A stretch of 64,000 nucleotides of DNA from Pseudaquabacterium inlustre (GCF_038066595.1 NZ_JBBUTH010000007.1:310001-374000); one strand, 5' to 3'. Positions 30,047 to 40,208 are shown, counted from the stretch's first letter. Made by a program: numbers and translations. The notes: generated by a model from the letters alone, not told the origin.

Positions 30047-31258
30047 ATGGCCAAGGACACCGCCCCCACCTCGCCCAGCCCCGCCGCCCGCAAGGCCGCG
30101 CCGCGCCAGTCCGCGGCATCGGCCTCGGCCAAGCCCGCCGCCCGCCGGGCGCGCGCCGTGCAGGCCGGCGACACGCCGCCCTCGATGGCGCCGGCGGCAC
30201 TGGAGCGCCACCGCGTGGCCCGCGCCCTCACCCGGGCCCAGACGGTGCAGAGCCTGGCCCTCGAGGACGCCCTGGCCGCCGATGCCGCCCAGGCCGGCCT
30301 GGGCGCTGGCCAGCCGCCGCTGCTGGACAACGTGAGCCCGCTGCTGGCCGGCGCCTCGCCCGACGACCTGAAGGCCTTGCGCCGCCTGCTGGCCCAGCAC
30401 ACGGCCACCACGGCACCCACGCCCGATGCCGACACCGCGCTGGCCCCCGGCTGGCGCGAAGGCGGCTACCCGTACAAGAACCTGCTGAGCCGCCGCACCT
30501 ACGAGCGCCAGAAATACCGCCTCCAGGTGGAACTGCTGAAGCTGCAGGCCTGGGTGAAGGAGACCGGCGCGCGCGTGGTCATCCTGTTCGAGGGGCGCGA
30601 CGCGGCCGGCAAGGGCGGCACGATCAAGCGCTTCATGGAGCACCTGAACCCGCGCGGTGCGCGCGTGGTGGCGCTGGAAAAGCCCAGCGAGGTGGAGCGC
30701 GGCCAGTGGTACTTCCAGCGCTACATCCAGCACCTGCCCACGGCCGGCGAGATCGTGATGTTCGACCGCAGCTGGTACAACCGCGCCGGCGTCGAGCGGG
30801 TGATGGGCTTTTGCAGCGAGCGCGAGTACGACGAGTTCCTGCGCCAGTGCCCCGAGTTCGAGCGCCAGCTGGTGCGCAGCGGCATACACCTGTTCAAGTT
30901 CTGGTTCTCGGTCAGCCGGGACGAGCAGCGCCGCCGCTTCAAGGAGCGCAAGCTGCACCCGCTCAAGCAGTGGAAGCTGAGCCCGGTGGACCTGGCCAGC
31001 CTGGACAAGTGGGACGACTACACACGCGCCAAGGAGGCCATGTTCCTGCACTGCGACACCAGCGATGCGCCGTGGACCGTGATCAAGAGCGATTGCAAGA
31101 AGCGCGCACGCCTGAACGCCATGCGCTACGTGCTGCACCGCATGCCCTTCGCGCGGCGCGACCTGGGCACCATCGGCGCGGTCGATCCGCTGATCGTCGG
31201 CCGGCCCTCGCTGGTGCCCGGCACGGGAGAGGACCTGCTGTCGCAAGGCAACAGCTGA
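30047..31258 (+). CDS. ppk2: polyphosphate kinase 2
   Basis: PPK2 transfers phosphate between polyphosphate and nucleotides. The start at 30047 (MAKDTAPTS) is favoured; an ATG at 30011 is possible. Of 403 residues, the first 120 or so are an Ala/Pro/Arg-rich extension of low complexity not typical of the family. The catalytic part has Walker A FEGRDAAGKGGTIKRF at about 181-196, Walker B FDRSWYNRAGVERVMGF at about 239-255 and the lid region SRDEQRRRFKERKLHPLKQWK. This is the class I one-domain type, which mostly phosphorylates nucleoside diphosphates. The upstream FNR-like box suggests oxygen-dependent control. Confidence 0.92.
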   Translation: MAKDTAPTSPSPAARKAAPRQSAASASAKPAARRARAVQAGDTPPSMAPAALERHRVARALTRAQTVQSLALEDALAADAAQAGLGAGQPPLLDNVSPLLAGASPDDLKALRRLLAQHTATTAPTPDADTALAPGWREGGYPYKNLLSRRTYERQKYRLQVELLKLQAWVKETGARVVILFEGRDAAGKGGTIKRFMEHLNPRGARVVALEKPSEVERGQWYFQRYIQHLPTAGEIVMFDRSWYNRAGVERVMGFCSEREYDEFLRQCPEFERQLVRSGIHLFKFWFSVSRDEQRRRFKERKLHPLKQWKLSPVDLASLDKWDDYTRAKEAMFLHCDTSDAPWTVIKSDCKKRARLNAMRYVLHRMPFARRDLGTIGAVDPLIVGRPSLVPGTGEDLLSQGNS

Positions 31259-31304
31259 GCCAGGCCACCACACCGCCACACCGCGGAGCCGCTAGCATCG
31301 CGGC

Positions 31305-32036
31305 ATGACGTTCGATCGACGCCGCCTGCTGTCCAGCGGCCTGGCGGGTGGTGCGGCACTCGCCCTGCCGGGTGTGTCCCTCGCCGCGCGCAGCGCGCCG
31401 TTTCGCCGCCTGGCGGTGGCCGACCCACCCTTCGTCGAGGAGTACGAGGTCGTCATCGCCGCGGCGCCGCCGCTGGCGCGCGGCATCGTCGGCCGGGTGC
31501 TGACACGCGCCGTCACCGAGACCGACGAGTACCTGAAGAGCGAGAAGCTCACCGCCGCGCTCGACCCCGACAAGACCCAGTTGCACGAGCACTTCGTGCA
31601 GGCCCTGGCCGACGAACTGTCCGAGGCCGAGGTGAAGACCCTGCTGGTGCCGGTGGAAGCTGCCGACAGCGAAGACAAGCTGATGGCCCAGATGCGCCGC
31701 AAGGCGCCGCAGGCCGATGCGCTGCTGCTGGCCAACGTGATGGGCCGCTTCGTGGCGCTGCACGGCCTGGCGGCCTACGCGCCGGCCCTGATGGTCGGCG
31801 TGAAGGTCATTCCCGCGCAGACCGGCGCCGGCAGCAAGCCGCTGCTGGACGCGGTGTTCACCGCCGGCTTCCGTGGGCTGGACCCGCGTGCCACGCACCT
31901 GGAGGTGGTGGACATGCCCGAGCGATTCGACAACGTGCAGGCGCTGCTGGGCCAGGTCGAGCAGGCGCGCAAGGCGCTGCAAAGCGGCGTCGAGGCGGTG
32001 GCCGCCGAGGTGGCCCGCCGCCTGATGCCGGCCTGA
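31305..32036 (+). CDS. Tat-exported protein of unknown function
   Basis: The 243-residue protein starts with a Tat-type signal (DRRRLLSSGLAGGAALALPG). The mature part is alpha/beta and Ala-rich, with VEEYEVVIAAAPP near the front and a long C-terminal helix (about 205-243). I recognise no family. It stands alone between ppk2 and the ahcY leader, reading the same way. Tat export suggests that it folds, perhaps with a cofactor, before crossing the inner membrane. Confidence 0.65.
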   Translation: MTFDRRRLLSSGLAGGAALALPGVSLAARSAPFRRLAVADPPFVEEYEVVIAAAPPLARGIVGRVLTRAVTETDEYLKSEKLTAALDPDKTQLHEHFVQALADELSEAEVKTLLVPVEAADSEDKLMAQMRRKAPQADALLLANVMGRFVALHGLAAYAPALMVGVKVIPAQTGAGSKPLLDAVFTAGFRGLDPRATHLEVVDMPERFDNVQALLGQVEQARKALQSGVEAVAAEVARRLMPA

Positions 32037-32136
32037 TGGCGTCTTGACGCCCCGCCAGCGCCTGCGGGGGCGAAAAAGCCCACGCTTCGCACTCTGTTTC
32101 ACGCGCCGCGGCCGGTGCAGGCCGAGTGGCTCTGCG

Positions 32137-32142
32137 TAGAAT
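32137..32142 (+). promoter_or_regulatory. -10 element of the ahcY promoter
   Basis: TAGAAT lies so that transcription would start near 32149, exactly before the first stem of the SAH riboswitch. No clear -35 hexamer is seen. Confidence 0.5.
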
Positions 32143-32150
32143 GCGCCCCG

Positions 32151-32280
32151 TTCCGAGGAGCGTTGCGAGGCCGCCGACCCGTCGTGCAGGCCCCAGGCTC
32201 GGAACACATGTCGAGTCGGGCCCGCTGTCGGCCAGTCTCCTGCAACCGCGCTCACCCAGCAGTTTGTGCCGAGGGTGAGT
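32151..32280 (+). promoter_or_regulatory. SAH riboswitch with expression platform, upstream of ahcY
   Basis: The closing stem TTCCGAG/CTCGGAA (32151-32157 with 32198-32204) encloses GAGCGTTGC and CCCAGG, the conserved core of the S-adenosylhomocysteine riboswitch. The pseudoknot strand CGCTC (32249-32253) pairs with GAGCG (32158-32162). CTCACCC (32251-32257) can alternatively pair with GGGTGAG (32273-32279), so ligand-bound and free states exclude each other. SAH riboswitches are known to turn on SAH-recycling genes, which is what follows. The remaining 60 bases to the ahcY start hold GGAGAG near 32328 and nothing else obvious. Confidence 0.88.
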
Positions 32281-32341
32281 GGGTGCCACAGGTTCCCGTT
32301 CGCCCCCGGCGTGATCTTCACCCGCCCTGGAGAGCTGAACG

Positions 32342-33790
<1,449 letters not shown>

Positions 33791-33791
33791 G

Positions 33792-34619
33792 ATGACGCTG
33801 CCGATCAGCATCGAGTTCTTCCCGCCCAACACCCCGGTGGGGGCGGAGAAGCTCAAGACCGTGGTGCAGGAGCTCTCGGCCCTCAAGCCGGAGTTCTTCA
33901 GCGTGACCTATGGCGCCGGCGGCGCCACGCGCGAGAAGACCCTGGCCACGGTGCGCGACATCGCAGCGCTGGGCTTCGAGGCCGCCCCGCACCTGAGCTG
34001 CGTGGGCTCCACGCGCGAAGGCATTGCCGAGATCCTGGCCACCTACCGGGCCCAGGGCATCCGCCGCATCGTGGCGCTGCGGGGCGATCTGCCCAGCGGC
34101 ACCGCGGTGGCGGGCGAGTTCCGCTATGCGTCGGAACTGGTGAGCTTCATCCGCGAGACGCAGGGGCCCGACTGGAAGATCGAGGTGGCGGCCTACCCGG
34201 AGTACCACCCCGAGCAGCGCTACGCGAAGAAGGACCTGCAGCATTTCGCCCACAAGGTGAAGTGCGGCGCCGATGCGGCGATCACGCAGTTCTTCTTCAA
34301 CCCCGACGCCTACTTCCACTTCGTGGATGAGGTGCGGGCGTTGGGCGTGGACGTGCCCATCGTGCCGGGCGTGATGCCCATCCACAGCTTCTCGCGCATC
34401 GTGCAGTTTGCTGCCCGTGACGGCATCGAGATCCCGCGCTGGGTGATGCTGAAGATGGAGGGCTACATGGACGACGCCGCCAGCATCCGCGCCTTCGGGC
34501 TGGATGTGGTGACGCGCCTGTGCGAGCGCCTGATTGCCGGCGGCGTGCCGGCCATCCACTTCTACGCGCTGAACCAGAGTGCGCTGACGCTGGAGATCTG
34601 CAAGCGCCTGGGGCTCTGA
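33792..34619 (+). CDS. metF: 5,10-methylenetetrahydrofolate reductase
   Basis: MetF reduces methylene-THF to 5-methyl-THF with FAD, feeding methionine synthase. The 275-residue TIM-barrel protein begins with SIEFFPPNTPVG and has FSVTYGAGGATREKT, ITQFFFNPDAYFHF and MPIHSFSRI, all conserved in bacterial MetF. Sharing the SAH riboswitch with ahcY joins homocysteine release to its remethylation. It ends before a strong hairpin. Confidence 0.95.
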   Translation: MTLPISIEFFPPNTPVGAEKLKTVVQELSALKPEFFSVTYGAGGATREKTLATVRDIAALGFEAAPHLSCVGSTREGIAEILATYRAQGIRRIVALRGDLPSGTAVAGEFRYASELVSFIRETQGPDWKIEVAAYPEYHPEQRYAKKDLQHFAHKVKCGADAAITQFFFNPDAYFHFVDEVRALGVDVPIVPGVMPIHSFSRIVQFAARDGIEIPRWVMLKMEGYMDDAASIRAFGLDVVTRLCERLIAGGVPAIHFYALNQSALTLEICKRLGL

Positions 34620-34629
34620 GCGTTGGCCA

Positions 34630-34648
34630 CCGGGCGCTTGGCGCCCGG
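34630..34648. terminator. hairpin between convergent metF and DUF488 genes
   Basis: CCGGGCGC and GCGCCCGG form a perfect eight-pair stem with loop TTG. There is no T-tract on either side, so it may act with Rho or only protect the 3' ends. It fills the 31-bp gap between the two stop codons. Confidence 0.6.
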
Positions 34649-34650
34649 GC

Positions 34651-35046
34651 TCATGCCAGATCCGCCCCGCGGGCAGCCAGCAGTTCGCGCAGCAGGCTGC
34701 GATGGCAGCGCGCTTCGGTGTCGCAGTAGCACCCCACCGACAGGTTCGAGGTGTGCGACAGCGCGGCCAGCAGGTTCAGCGCCTGCTCGGCCTCGGGCGC
34801 CTTCATCTCGCTGCGGTAGCGGCGGACAAAGGCCTGCCAGGCGGCGTCATCGCCAGCGGCCACCGCGGCCTGGCCGTCCTTCATGGTCTCGGCGCTGGGC
34901 GCCAGCAGCGGAAACCACACGTCGTACCAGTTCTGCGTGGCGAACTCGGCCTTGGGCACGCCGCGCGGCGGCCGGCGCACGGTGCCGATGCGGGTGCCTT
35001 CCTGCTCGGCCCGTGGCGAGCCCAGCCTGACGATGCGCAACACCAT
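34651..35046 (-). CDS. DUF488 family protein
   Basis: The 131-residue protein has the DUF488 hallmarks: an N-terminal RIVRLGSPR segment, WYDVWFPLLAPS in the middle, and the C-terminal VGCYCDTEARCHRSLL with two cysteines and a His. A strong AGGAGG lies eight bases before the ATG. The family role is not established. It stands apart from its neighbours, with about 100 bp of featureless sequence before the next gene. Confidence 0.85.
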   Translation of the reverse strand: MVLRIVRLGSPRAEQEGTRIGTVRRPPRGVPKAEFATQNWYDVWFPLLAPSAETMKDGQAAVAAGDDAAWQAFVRRYRSEMKAPEAEQALNLLAALSHTSNLSVGCYCDTEARCHRSLLRELLAARGADLA

Positions 35047-35150
35047 GACCTGTCCTCCTGTGCTCCTGCAAGTCGGCGCCGGCCGGCGTCCGGCCTTGCG
35101 CCACGCGCAATGTAGCGTGGCGGCAGGGTCGAACGCGCGTCAGATGGGGT

Positions 35151-36422
35151 TCAGGTCGGCGCCGGCATCCAGCGCCGCAGGTGCGCGGCATTGGCGCCGC
35201 GCCGCTTCTTGGCGCCCGACAACTCGGCGCGCGCCACCGTGCGCAGGTGCACCTCGTCGGGCCCGTCCAGCAGGCGCAGCGCGCGGCCCCAGGCCCACAG
35301 CCGGGCCAGCGGCGTGTCGGGCGTCAGGCCCATAGCGCCAAAGACCTGCATCGCGCGGTCCAGCACCCGGGTCTGCAGGCGCGATGTCACCAACTTGATC
35401 GCCGACGCGTCGACGCGCGCCGCGGCATTGCCCAGCGTGTCCATCTTCCACGCGGCGTGAAGCACGAGCAGGCGCGCCTGGTCGATCTCCAATCGACTTT
35501 CGGCGATCCAGTCCTGCACATTGGCGAAGTCGCCCACGCGCTGGCCGAAGGTGCGGCGCTCCAGCGCGCGCTCGCACATCAGCTCCAGCGCCAGCTCGCA
35601 CTGGCCGATGCTGCGCATGGCGTGGTGCACCCGGCCCGGCCCCAGCCGCGCCTGGGCCATCGCGAAGCCGGCGCCCTCCTCGCCCAGCAAGTGATCGACC
35701 GGCACGCGCACGTTGCGGAACACCAGCTCGCAGTGCCCGTCCAGCGCCTGGTGGTCCATCACCGGGATGTTGCGCTCGATGGCCAGGCCCGGGCTGTCCA
35801 TCGGCACCAGCACGATGGAGTGGCTGTGGTGGTGGTCAGCGCCCTCCTCGTCACTGGGCGAGGCGCTGTGGCCCATCACCAAGGCGACGCGGCAGTTCGG
35901 GTGCGCCGCGCCGGTGATGAACCACTTGCGGCCGTTGATCACATAGTGGTCACCATCGCGGGTGATGCGGGTTTCCAGCTGCGTGGGGTCGGACGAGGCC
36001 ACGTCGGGCTCGCTCATCGCGAAGCACGAGCGCATCTCGCCACGCAGCAGCGGCATCAGCCAGCGCTCGCGCTGCATCGGCGAGGCGAACATCTGCAGCA
36101 GCTCCATGTTGCCGCTGTCGGGCGCGTTGCAGTTGAACAGCTCGGCCGCCCAGGGCACGCGGCCCATGGCCTCGGCCAGCGGGGCGTAGTCGGTGGTGCT
36201 CAGGCGCGTGCCGGGCTCGTCGTCGGCCAGCTTGGGCAGGCACAGGTTCCACAGTCCCTGCTCGCGCGCGCGGGCCTGCAGGTCGAGCACCAGGTCGAGC
36301 GGGAACACGCCGGCGTCGCTCCAGCGGTGCCACTCGGCCATCGACGGCAGCACCAGGTCGGCCATGAAGCGCTCGATCTGGGCACGCAGCGCCAGGCTGC
36401 GGGGAGAGGGCGTGAAGTCCAT
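35151..36422 (-). CDS. acyl-CoA dehydrogenase family protein
   Basis: The start at 36422 gives 423 residues. The order is typical of acyl-CoA dehydrogenases: N-terminal helical domain (MDFTPSPRSLALRAQIERFM), MSEPDVASSDPTQLET and NGRKWFITGAAHPNCRVALV in the beta domain, and the FAD-binding C-terminal domain (RRTFGQRVGDFANVQDWIAE, QVFGAMGLTPDTPLARLW). The Glu base position is not obvious. It resembles the ACAD10/11-like group acting on branched or hydroxylated acyl-CoAs. A perfect FNR-type box lies about 102 bp upstream. Confidence 0.88.
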   Translation of the reverse strand: MDFTPSPRSLALRAQIERFMADLVLPSMAEWHRWSDAGVFPLDLVLDLQARAREQGLWNLCLPKLADDEPGTRLSTTDYAPLAEAMGRVPWAAELFNCNAPDSGNMELLQMFASPMQRERWLMPLLRGEMRSCFAMSEPDVASSDPTQLETRITRDGDHYVINGRKWFITGAAHPNCRVALVMGHSASPSDEEGADHHHSHSIVLVPMDSPGLAIERNIPVMDHQALDGHCELVFRNVRVPVDHLLGEEGAGFAMAQARLGPGRVHHAMRSIGQCELALELMCERALERRTFGQRVGDFANVQDWIAESRLEIDQARLLVLHAAWKMDTLGNAAARVDASAIKLVTSRLQTRVLDRAMQVFGAMGLTPDTPLARLWAWGRALRLLDGPDEVHLRTVARAELSGAKKRRGANAAHLRRWMPAPT

Positions 36423-36523
36423 CGCGGTGTGCGGCCAACAGGCCGGCGGTGCAAGCAGAGCGCCGATCTTGGTGGGCCCCACCGGCCCGGCTTGTCGCGG
36501 CAGCGACGGGGCTGGCCCGGCGC

Positions 36524-36537
36524 TTGATGCGCATCAA
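36524..36537. promoter_or_regulatory. perfect FNR/ANR-type box upstream of the acyl-CoA dehydrogenase gene
   Basis: TTGATGCGCATCAA is a perfect 14-bp palindrome and fits TTGAT-N4-ATCAA exactly. It lies between the acyl-CoA dehydrogenase start (36422) and the true end of the cupin gene (36562). The following bases (AAAGGCCAGTGCC) resemble those after the box at 29971. Confidence 0.65.
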
Positions 36538-36561
36538 AGGCCAGTGCCGCGGCGCACGGCC

Positions 36562-36928
36562 TCAGCTGCGCCAGCGCCTGGCCATCCGGCAGACTGGTGG
36601 GCACCGGCGAGGCGCCGAAGATGCCCAGGATCTCCAGCGGCTCCGGCCCCACATTGAAGATCTGGTGCACATGGCCGCGCGGCAGCGTCAGCGTGGTGTC
36701 GGCGCCGAAGCGCAGCACCTGGCCGTCGCTGTGCACCTCGCCCCAGCCGGCCAGGCACAGCACCACTTCGTCGCAGTCGTGCTGGTGCGGTGGCGTGGCC
36801 GCGCCGGCCGCCAGGCTCTGCCGCCACAGCGAGAGCTGCGCCAGCCCGTCGGCCTGGCCGGCCCAGGTGCTGTGCTGGATGCCCGGCAGCAGCGTGGCAG
36901 CGGGCGGGGTCTGTTCGATCAGGTTCAT
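36562..36928 (-). CDS. small cupin protein with a 3' frameshift
   Basis: The start at 36928 has GGAGAA six bases upstream. Residues of about 10-110 are a cupin barrel (HQHDCDEVVLCLAGWGEVHSDG, then LPRGHVHQIFNVGPEPLEI) with metal-binding His residues. In the starting frame no stop appears until 36200, deep in the acyl-CoA dehydrogenase gene, and the last 100 residues are Arg/Pro-rich junk. In the neighbouring frame the protein would end RRWRS at a TGA at 36562, directly after LPDG, close to the usual C-terminus of such cupins as I recall them. A single-base error or mutation near 36575 is the simplest reading. Confidence 0.6.
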
Positions 36929-37042
36929 GCGGGTTCTCCGGTTGACGTGCTTCGCAGTGTGGCGATCCATCATTGCCGCGTGAATAGCCTCGCGCGCCGT
37001 AACATTGCCGACATTCCATCGTCAATCAGCCAGGGGAACGCG

Positions 37043-37948
37043 ATGCAGGGCCTGCAGCAGTTCATCGCCTTTGCCGAGACCGCCAAGCACGGCGGCTTTG
37101 CCGCCGCCGCGCGCGAGCAGGGCGTGGCCCCGTCCACGCTGGCCAAGGCGGTGGGCCGGCTGGAGGCGGCGCTGGGGGTGAAGCTGTTCCACCGCACCAC
37201 GCGGCAGGTGACGCTGACACCCGATGGCGAGCGCCTGTACCAGCGCTGCCAGCGCGTGCTGGCCGAGGTGGAGGACCTGCAGGCCGAAGCCTCGGGCAGC
37301 CGTGCCGTGCCCATGGGCACGCTGCGCATCGATCTGCCGGTGTACTACGGCAAGACCTTCGTGATGCCGCTGCTGGCCGATCTGGCCGAGCGCTACCCGC
37401 AGCTGCGGCTGGATGTGCGCATGACCGACACCCAGGTGGACCTGGTGCGCGACGGCGTCGACCTGGCCGTGCGCATCGGCGCGCTCAATGACTCCAGTCT
37501 GGTGGCCCGCCGCATCGACCGGCAGCACCTGGTGCTGTGCGCCAGCCCGGCCTACCTGGCGCGGCGCGGCACGCCACGCCGCATCGAAGACCTGGGCGGC
37601 CATGCCGCGATCGTGTTCCGCCTGCCCACCAGCGGACGCGACCGGCCCTGGCAGCTGCGCCAGCGCGGCCAGCCGGTGACGCTGCAGCCGGCGCCGCAGG
37701 TGCGCGTGAACGAGACCGAAGGCCTGCTGGCCGCCGTGAAGCTGGGCCTGGGCATCTGCCAGCTGCCCGACATGCTGGCGCAACAGGAACTGGCCCGCGG
37801 CGAACTGGTGGAACTGCTGCCCAGCTGCCGCCCCGAGTCCATGCCCATCCACGTCATCTACCCGTCCGGCCGTTTGCTGCCGGCCCGCGTGAGCGCCGCC
37901 ATCGAGGCCCTGACGGTGCTGCGCCACCGGCTGGACGGCGCGGCCTGA
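37043..37948 (+). CDS. LysR-family transcriptional regulator
   Basis: The start at 37043 has AGGGGAA upstream; the open frame extends far upstream as a shadow. The 301-residue protein has the N-terminal winged helix (MQGLQQFIAFAETAKHGGFA, then PSTLAKAVGRLEAALGVKLF) and a periplasmic-binding-like effector domain from about 90. It is divergent from the cupin gene with a 114-bp gap, so the cupin gene is its likely target. It is convergent with kup. Confidence 0.9.
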   Translation: MQGLQQFIAFAETAKHGGFAAAAREQGVAPSTLAKAVGRLEAALGVKLFHRTTRQVTLTPDGERLYQRCQRVLAEVEDLQAEASGSRAVPMGTLRIDLPVYYGKTFVMPLLADLAERYPQLRLDVRMTDTQVDLVRDGVDLAVRIGALNDSSLVARRIDRQHLVLCASPAYLARRGTPRRIEDLGGHAAIVFRLPTSGRDRPWQLRQRGQPVTLQPAPQVRVNETEGLLAAVKLGLGICQLPDMLAQQELARGELVELLPSCRPESMPIHVIYPSGRLLPARVSAAIEALTVLRHRLDGAA

Positions 37949-37991
37949 GCGGCCGCGCCACGCCCCGGGACACACCGATGTCCGACCGGTC

Positions 37992-39941
37992 CTACACCTG
38001 CACGCGCGTGCCCAGTTCCACCACCGCGTTGTCGGGCAGGCGGAAGTAGGCCGCCGCGCTGCCGGCATTGCGGCTCATCGCGCCGAACAGGCGGTCGCGC
38101 CAGCGTTGCAGCGGGCCGCGCAGGGCGGCCACGGCTTCGGCCGGCACCAGCGTTTCGCGGCTGAGGAACCAGCTGGTCTCGAACATCGGCACGTCCAGAC
38201 CCTGCGCACGGCACAGCGCCATGGCGCGCGGCACATCGGGCTGCTCCATGAAGCCGAAGCGCAGCCGCGCGCGCCAGAAGCCCTGGCCCAGCGGCTCGAG
38301 TTGCACGCGGTGCGCCTCGTCGACGAAGGGCGTCTCGGCAAACTGCACCGTGGCCACCACGTTGGTGGCGTGCAGCACCTGGTTGTGCTTGAGGTTGTGC
38401 AGCAGCGCCTGCGGCACCAACGTGGGGTCGGCCACCGGGTACACCGCCACGCGCTGGCAACGCGGCACGCTGCCAGCATCCAGCGTGGCCACGAACCCGG
38501 CCAGGTCCAGGCCATCGCGCCGGATGGTCGCCAGCACGCGGGCCCGGCCGGCCTGCCAGGTGTGCATCAGCCCGAACAGCAGCGCCCCCACGGCCAGCGG
38601 GAACCAGCCGCCGTCGAAGAACTTCATCGCGCAGCCGGCCACCAGCAGCGCATCGATGGCCAGGAAGACGGCCGTGGCACCCAAGGCCAGCGGCGCCGGC
38701 AGGCGCCAGCCCAGGCGCACCACCACGAAGGTGAGCACGGTGGTGATCATCATCGTCAGCGTGACGGCGATGCCGTAGGCGCCGGCCAGCGCGCTGCTGC
38801 TGCCGAAGCCCAGCACCGCGGCCAGCACGCCAGCGGCCAGCAGCCAGTTCACGGCCGGCAGGTAGATCTGGCCCGACTCGCGTGCCGAGGTGTGGCGCAC
38901 CGCCATGCGCGGCAGAAAGCCCAGCTGGATGGCCTGGCGCGTCATCGAATAGGCGCCCGAGATCACTGCCTGCGAGGCGATCACCGCGGCCGCCGTGGCC
39001 AGCAGCAGCACCGGCCAGATCAGCCCGGCCGGAAACATGCGGAAGAACGGGTTGTCGATGGCCGCCGGCTGGCCCATCAGCAGCGCGCCCTGGCCCAGGT
39101 AGTTGAGCGCCAGCGCGGGCAGCACCAGCCCGGTCCAGGCGATCTGGATGGGCTGGCGACCGAAGTGGCCCATGTCGGCATACAGCGCCTCGGCCCCGGT
39201 GAGCGCCAGCACGATGGCGCCCACGGCCAGCAGCACGCCTGGGCCGCGGTCGATCAGGAAGTGCAGCGCATGCAGCGGGTTCAACGCCGCCAGGATGCCC
39301 GGCTGGGCCAGGATGTTGAGTACACCCGCCGCCGCCAGCACGCCGAACCACAGCACGATGACCGGGCCGAACAGCCGCCCCACCACCGCCGTGCCCAGCC
39401 GCTGCACCGCGAACAACCCCACCAGGATCAGCAGCGAGGCCGGCACGACGTAGGGCTTGAAGGCCGGCGTGGCCACCTCCAGCCCCTCCACCGCGCCCAG
39501 CACCGAGATGGCCGGCGTGATGATGCTGTCGCCATAGAACAGCGTGGCACCGGCCACGCCCAGCAGCAGCAGCGCACGGCGCAGGCGCGGCCGATGCCCC
39601 ACCGCCTGCACGGCCAGCGCCGTGAGCGCCAGGCCGCCGCCCTCGCCCCGGTTGTCGGCGCGCAGGATCAGGATCACGTACTTCAGCGTGACCACCCCCA
39701 TCAGTGCCCACACGATGCACGACACCGCGCCGATGAGGTGCGGCGCATCCAGCGGCACACCGGTGGCCGGCGAGAACACCTCCTTCATCGTGTACAGCGG
39801 GCTGGTGCCGATGTCGCCGTACCCCACGCCGATGGCGCCCAGGGTCAGGGCGGCCCGTGAACTGCGCTGCGGGTGGGCAGCAGAAGGAGCGGATGCAGGC
39901 GAGACGGGTGGCTCGGCACCTGCGGGAACAGCGATGGCCAT
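37992..39941 (-). CDS. kup: Kup-type potassium uptake protein
   Basis: Kup is a proton-coupled K+ importer of the inner membrane. The start at 39941 gives 649 residues. After a Pro/Ala-rich tail comes LTLGAIGVGYGDIGTSPLYTMKEVF, the Kup signature, then about twelve membrane helices to residue 450 (including LRADNRGEGGGLALTALAV and ALYADMGHFG) and a cytoplasmic C-terminal domain. Length agrees with family members. A strong inverted repeat lies in its leader. A KdpDE-like pair is encoded upstream beyond a tRNA gene on the same strand. Confidence 0.94.
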   Translation of the reverse strand: MAIAVPAGAEPPVSPASAPSAAHPQRSSRAALTLGAIGVGYGDIGTSPLYTMKEVFSPATGVPLDAPHLIGAVSCIVWALMGVVTLKYVILILRADNRGEGGGLALTALAVQAVGHRPRLRRALLLLGVAGATLFYGDSIITPAISVLGAVEGLEVATPAFKPYVVPASLLILVGLFAVQRLGTAVVGRLFGPVIVLWFGVLAAAGVLNILAQPGILAALNPLHALHFLIDRGPGVLLAVGAIVLALTGAEALYADMGHFGRQPIQIAWTGLVLPALALNYLGQGALLMGQPAAIDNPFFRMFPAGLIWPVLLLATAAAVIASQAVISGAYSMTRQAIQLGFLPRMAVRHTSARESGQIYLPAVNWLLAAGVLAAVLGFGSSSALAGAYGIAVTLTMMITTVLTFVVVRLGWRLPAPLALGATAVFLAIDALLVAGCAMKFFDGGWFPLAVGALLFGLMHTWQAGRARVLATIRRDGLDLAGFVATLDAGSVPRCQRVAVYPVADPTLVPQALLHNLKHNQVLHATNVVATVQFAETPFVDEAHRVQLEPLGQGFWRARLRFGFMEQPDVPRAMALCRAQGLDVPMFETSWFLSRETLVPAEAVAALRGPLQRWRDRLFGAMSRNAGSAAAYFRLPDNAVVELGTRVQV

Positions 39942-39954
39942 GATGTCCAGCCCT

Positions 39955-39983
39955 GTGCAGGCTGTCAGTGAACAGGCCTGCAC
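39955..39983 (-). promoter_or_regulatory. stable hairpin in the kup leader
   Basis: GTGCAGGC-TGT (39955-39965) and ACA-GGCCTGCAC (39972-39983) pair over eleven positions with one bulge and a six-base loop. The element ends 14 bases before the kup ATG on the minus strand, directly upstream of the ribosome-binding region (CAGGG). It could hold or release the ribosome site or terminate upstream transcripts. The rest of the 175-bp gap to the tRNA shows nothing further. Confidence 0.5.
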
Positions 39984-40082
39984 GGTGCCGCGGCCGGCAT
40001 CAGGAACGCATAAGCGCCACCCATGGCACCCGCGCCACCCACGCCACCCCCACGGCAGGGAACCGGACGCCCAAAGCAAAAC

Positions 40083-40104
40083 AGCCAGCACGTGCGTGCT
40101 GGCT
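40083..40104 (-). terminator. intrinsic terminator of tRNA-Leu
   Basis: AGCCAGCACG and CGTGCTGGCT form a perfect ten-pair stem around TG. Read on the minus strand it is followed by GTTTTGCTTT. It lies 13 bp after the tRNA 3' end. Confidence 0.75.
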
Positions 40105-40116
40105 GCTTGCTGGTGT

Positions 40117-40201
<85 letters not shown>

Positions 40202-40208
40202 TTTCAGG

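Noticed and set aside
36200..36928. cupin read as a 242-residue protein
   Set aside because: The C-terminal 100 residues overlap the dehydrogenase gene out of frame and have shadow composition; a frameshift explains it better.
40083..40104. ten-pair palindrome as an operator
   Set aside because: It lies directly after the tRNA-Leu 3' end and is followed by a T-rich run on that strand, so a terminator is the simpler reading.
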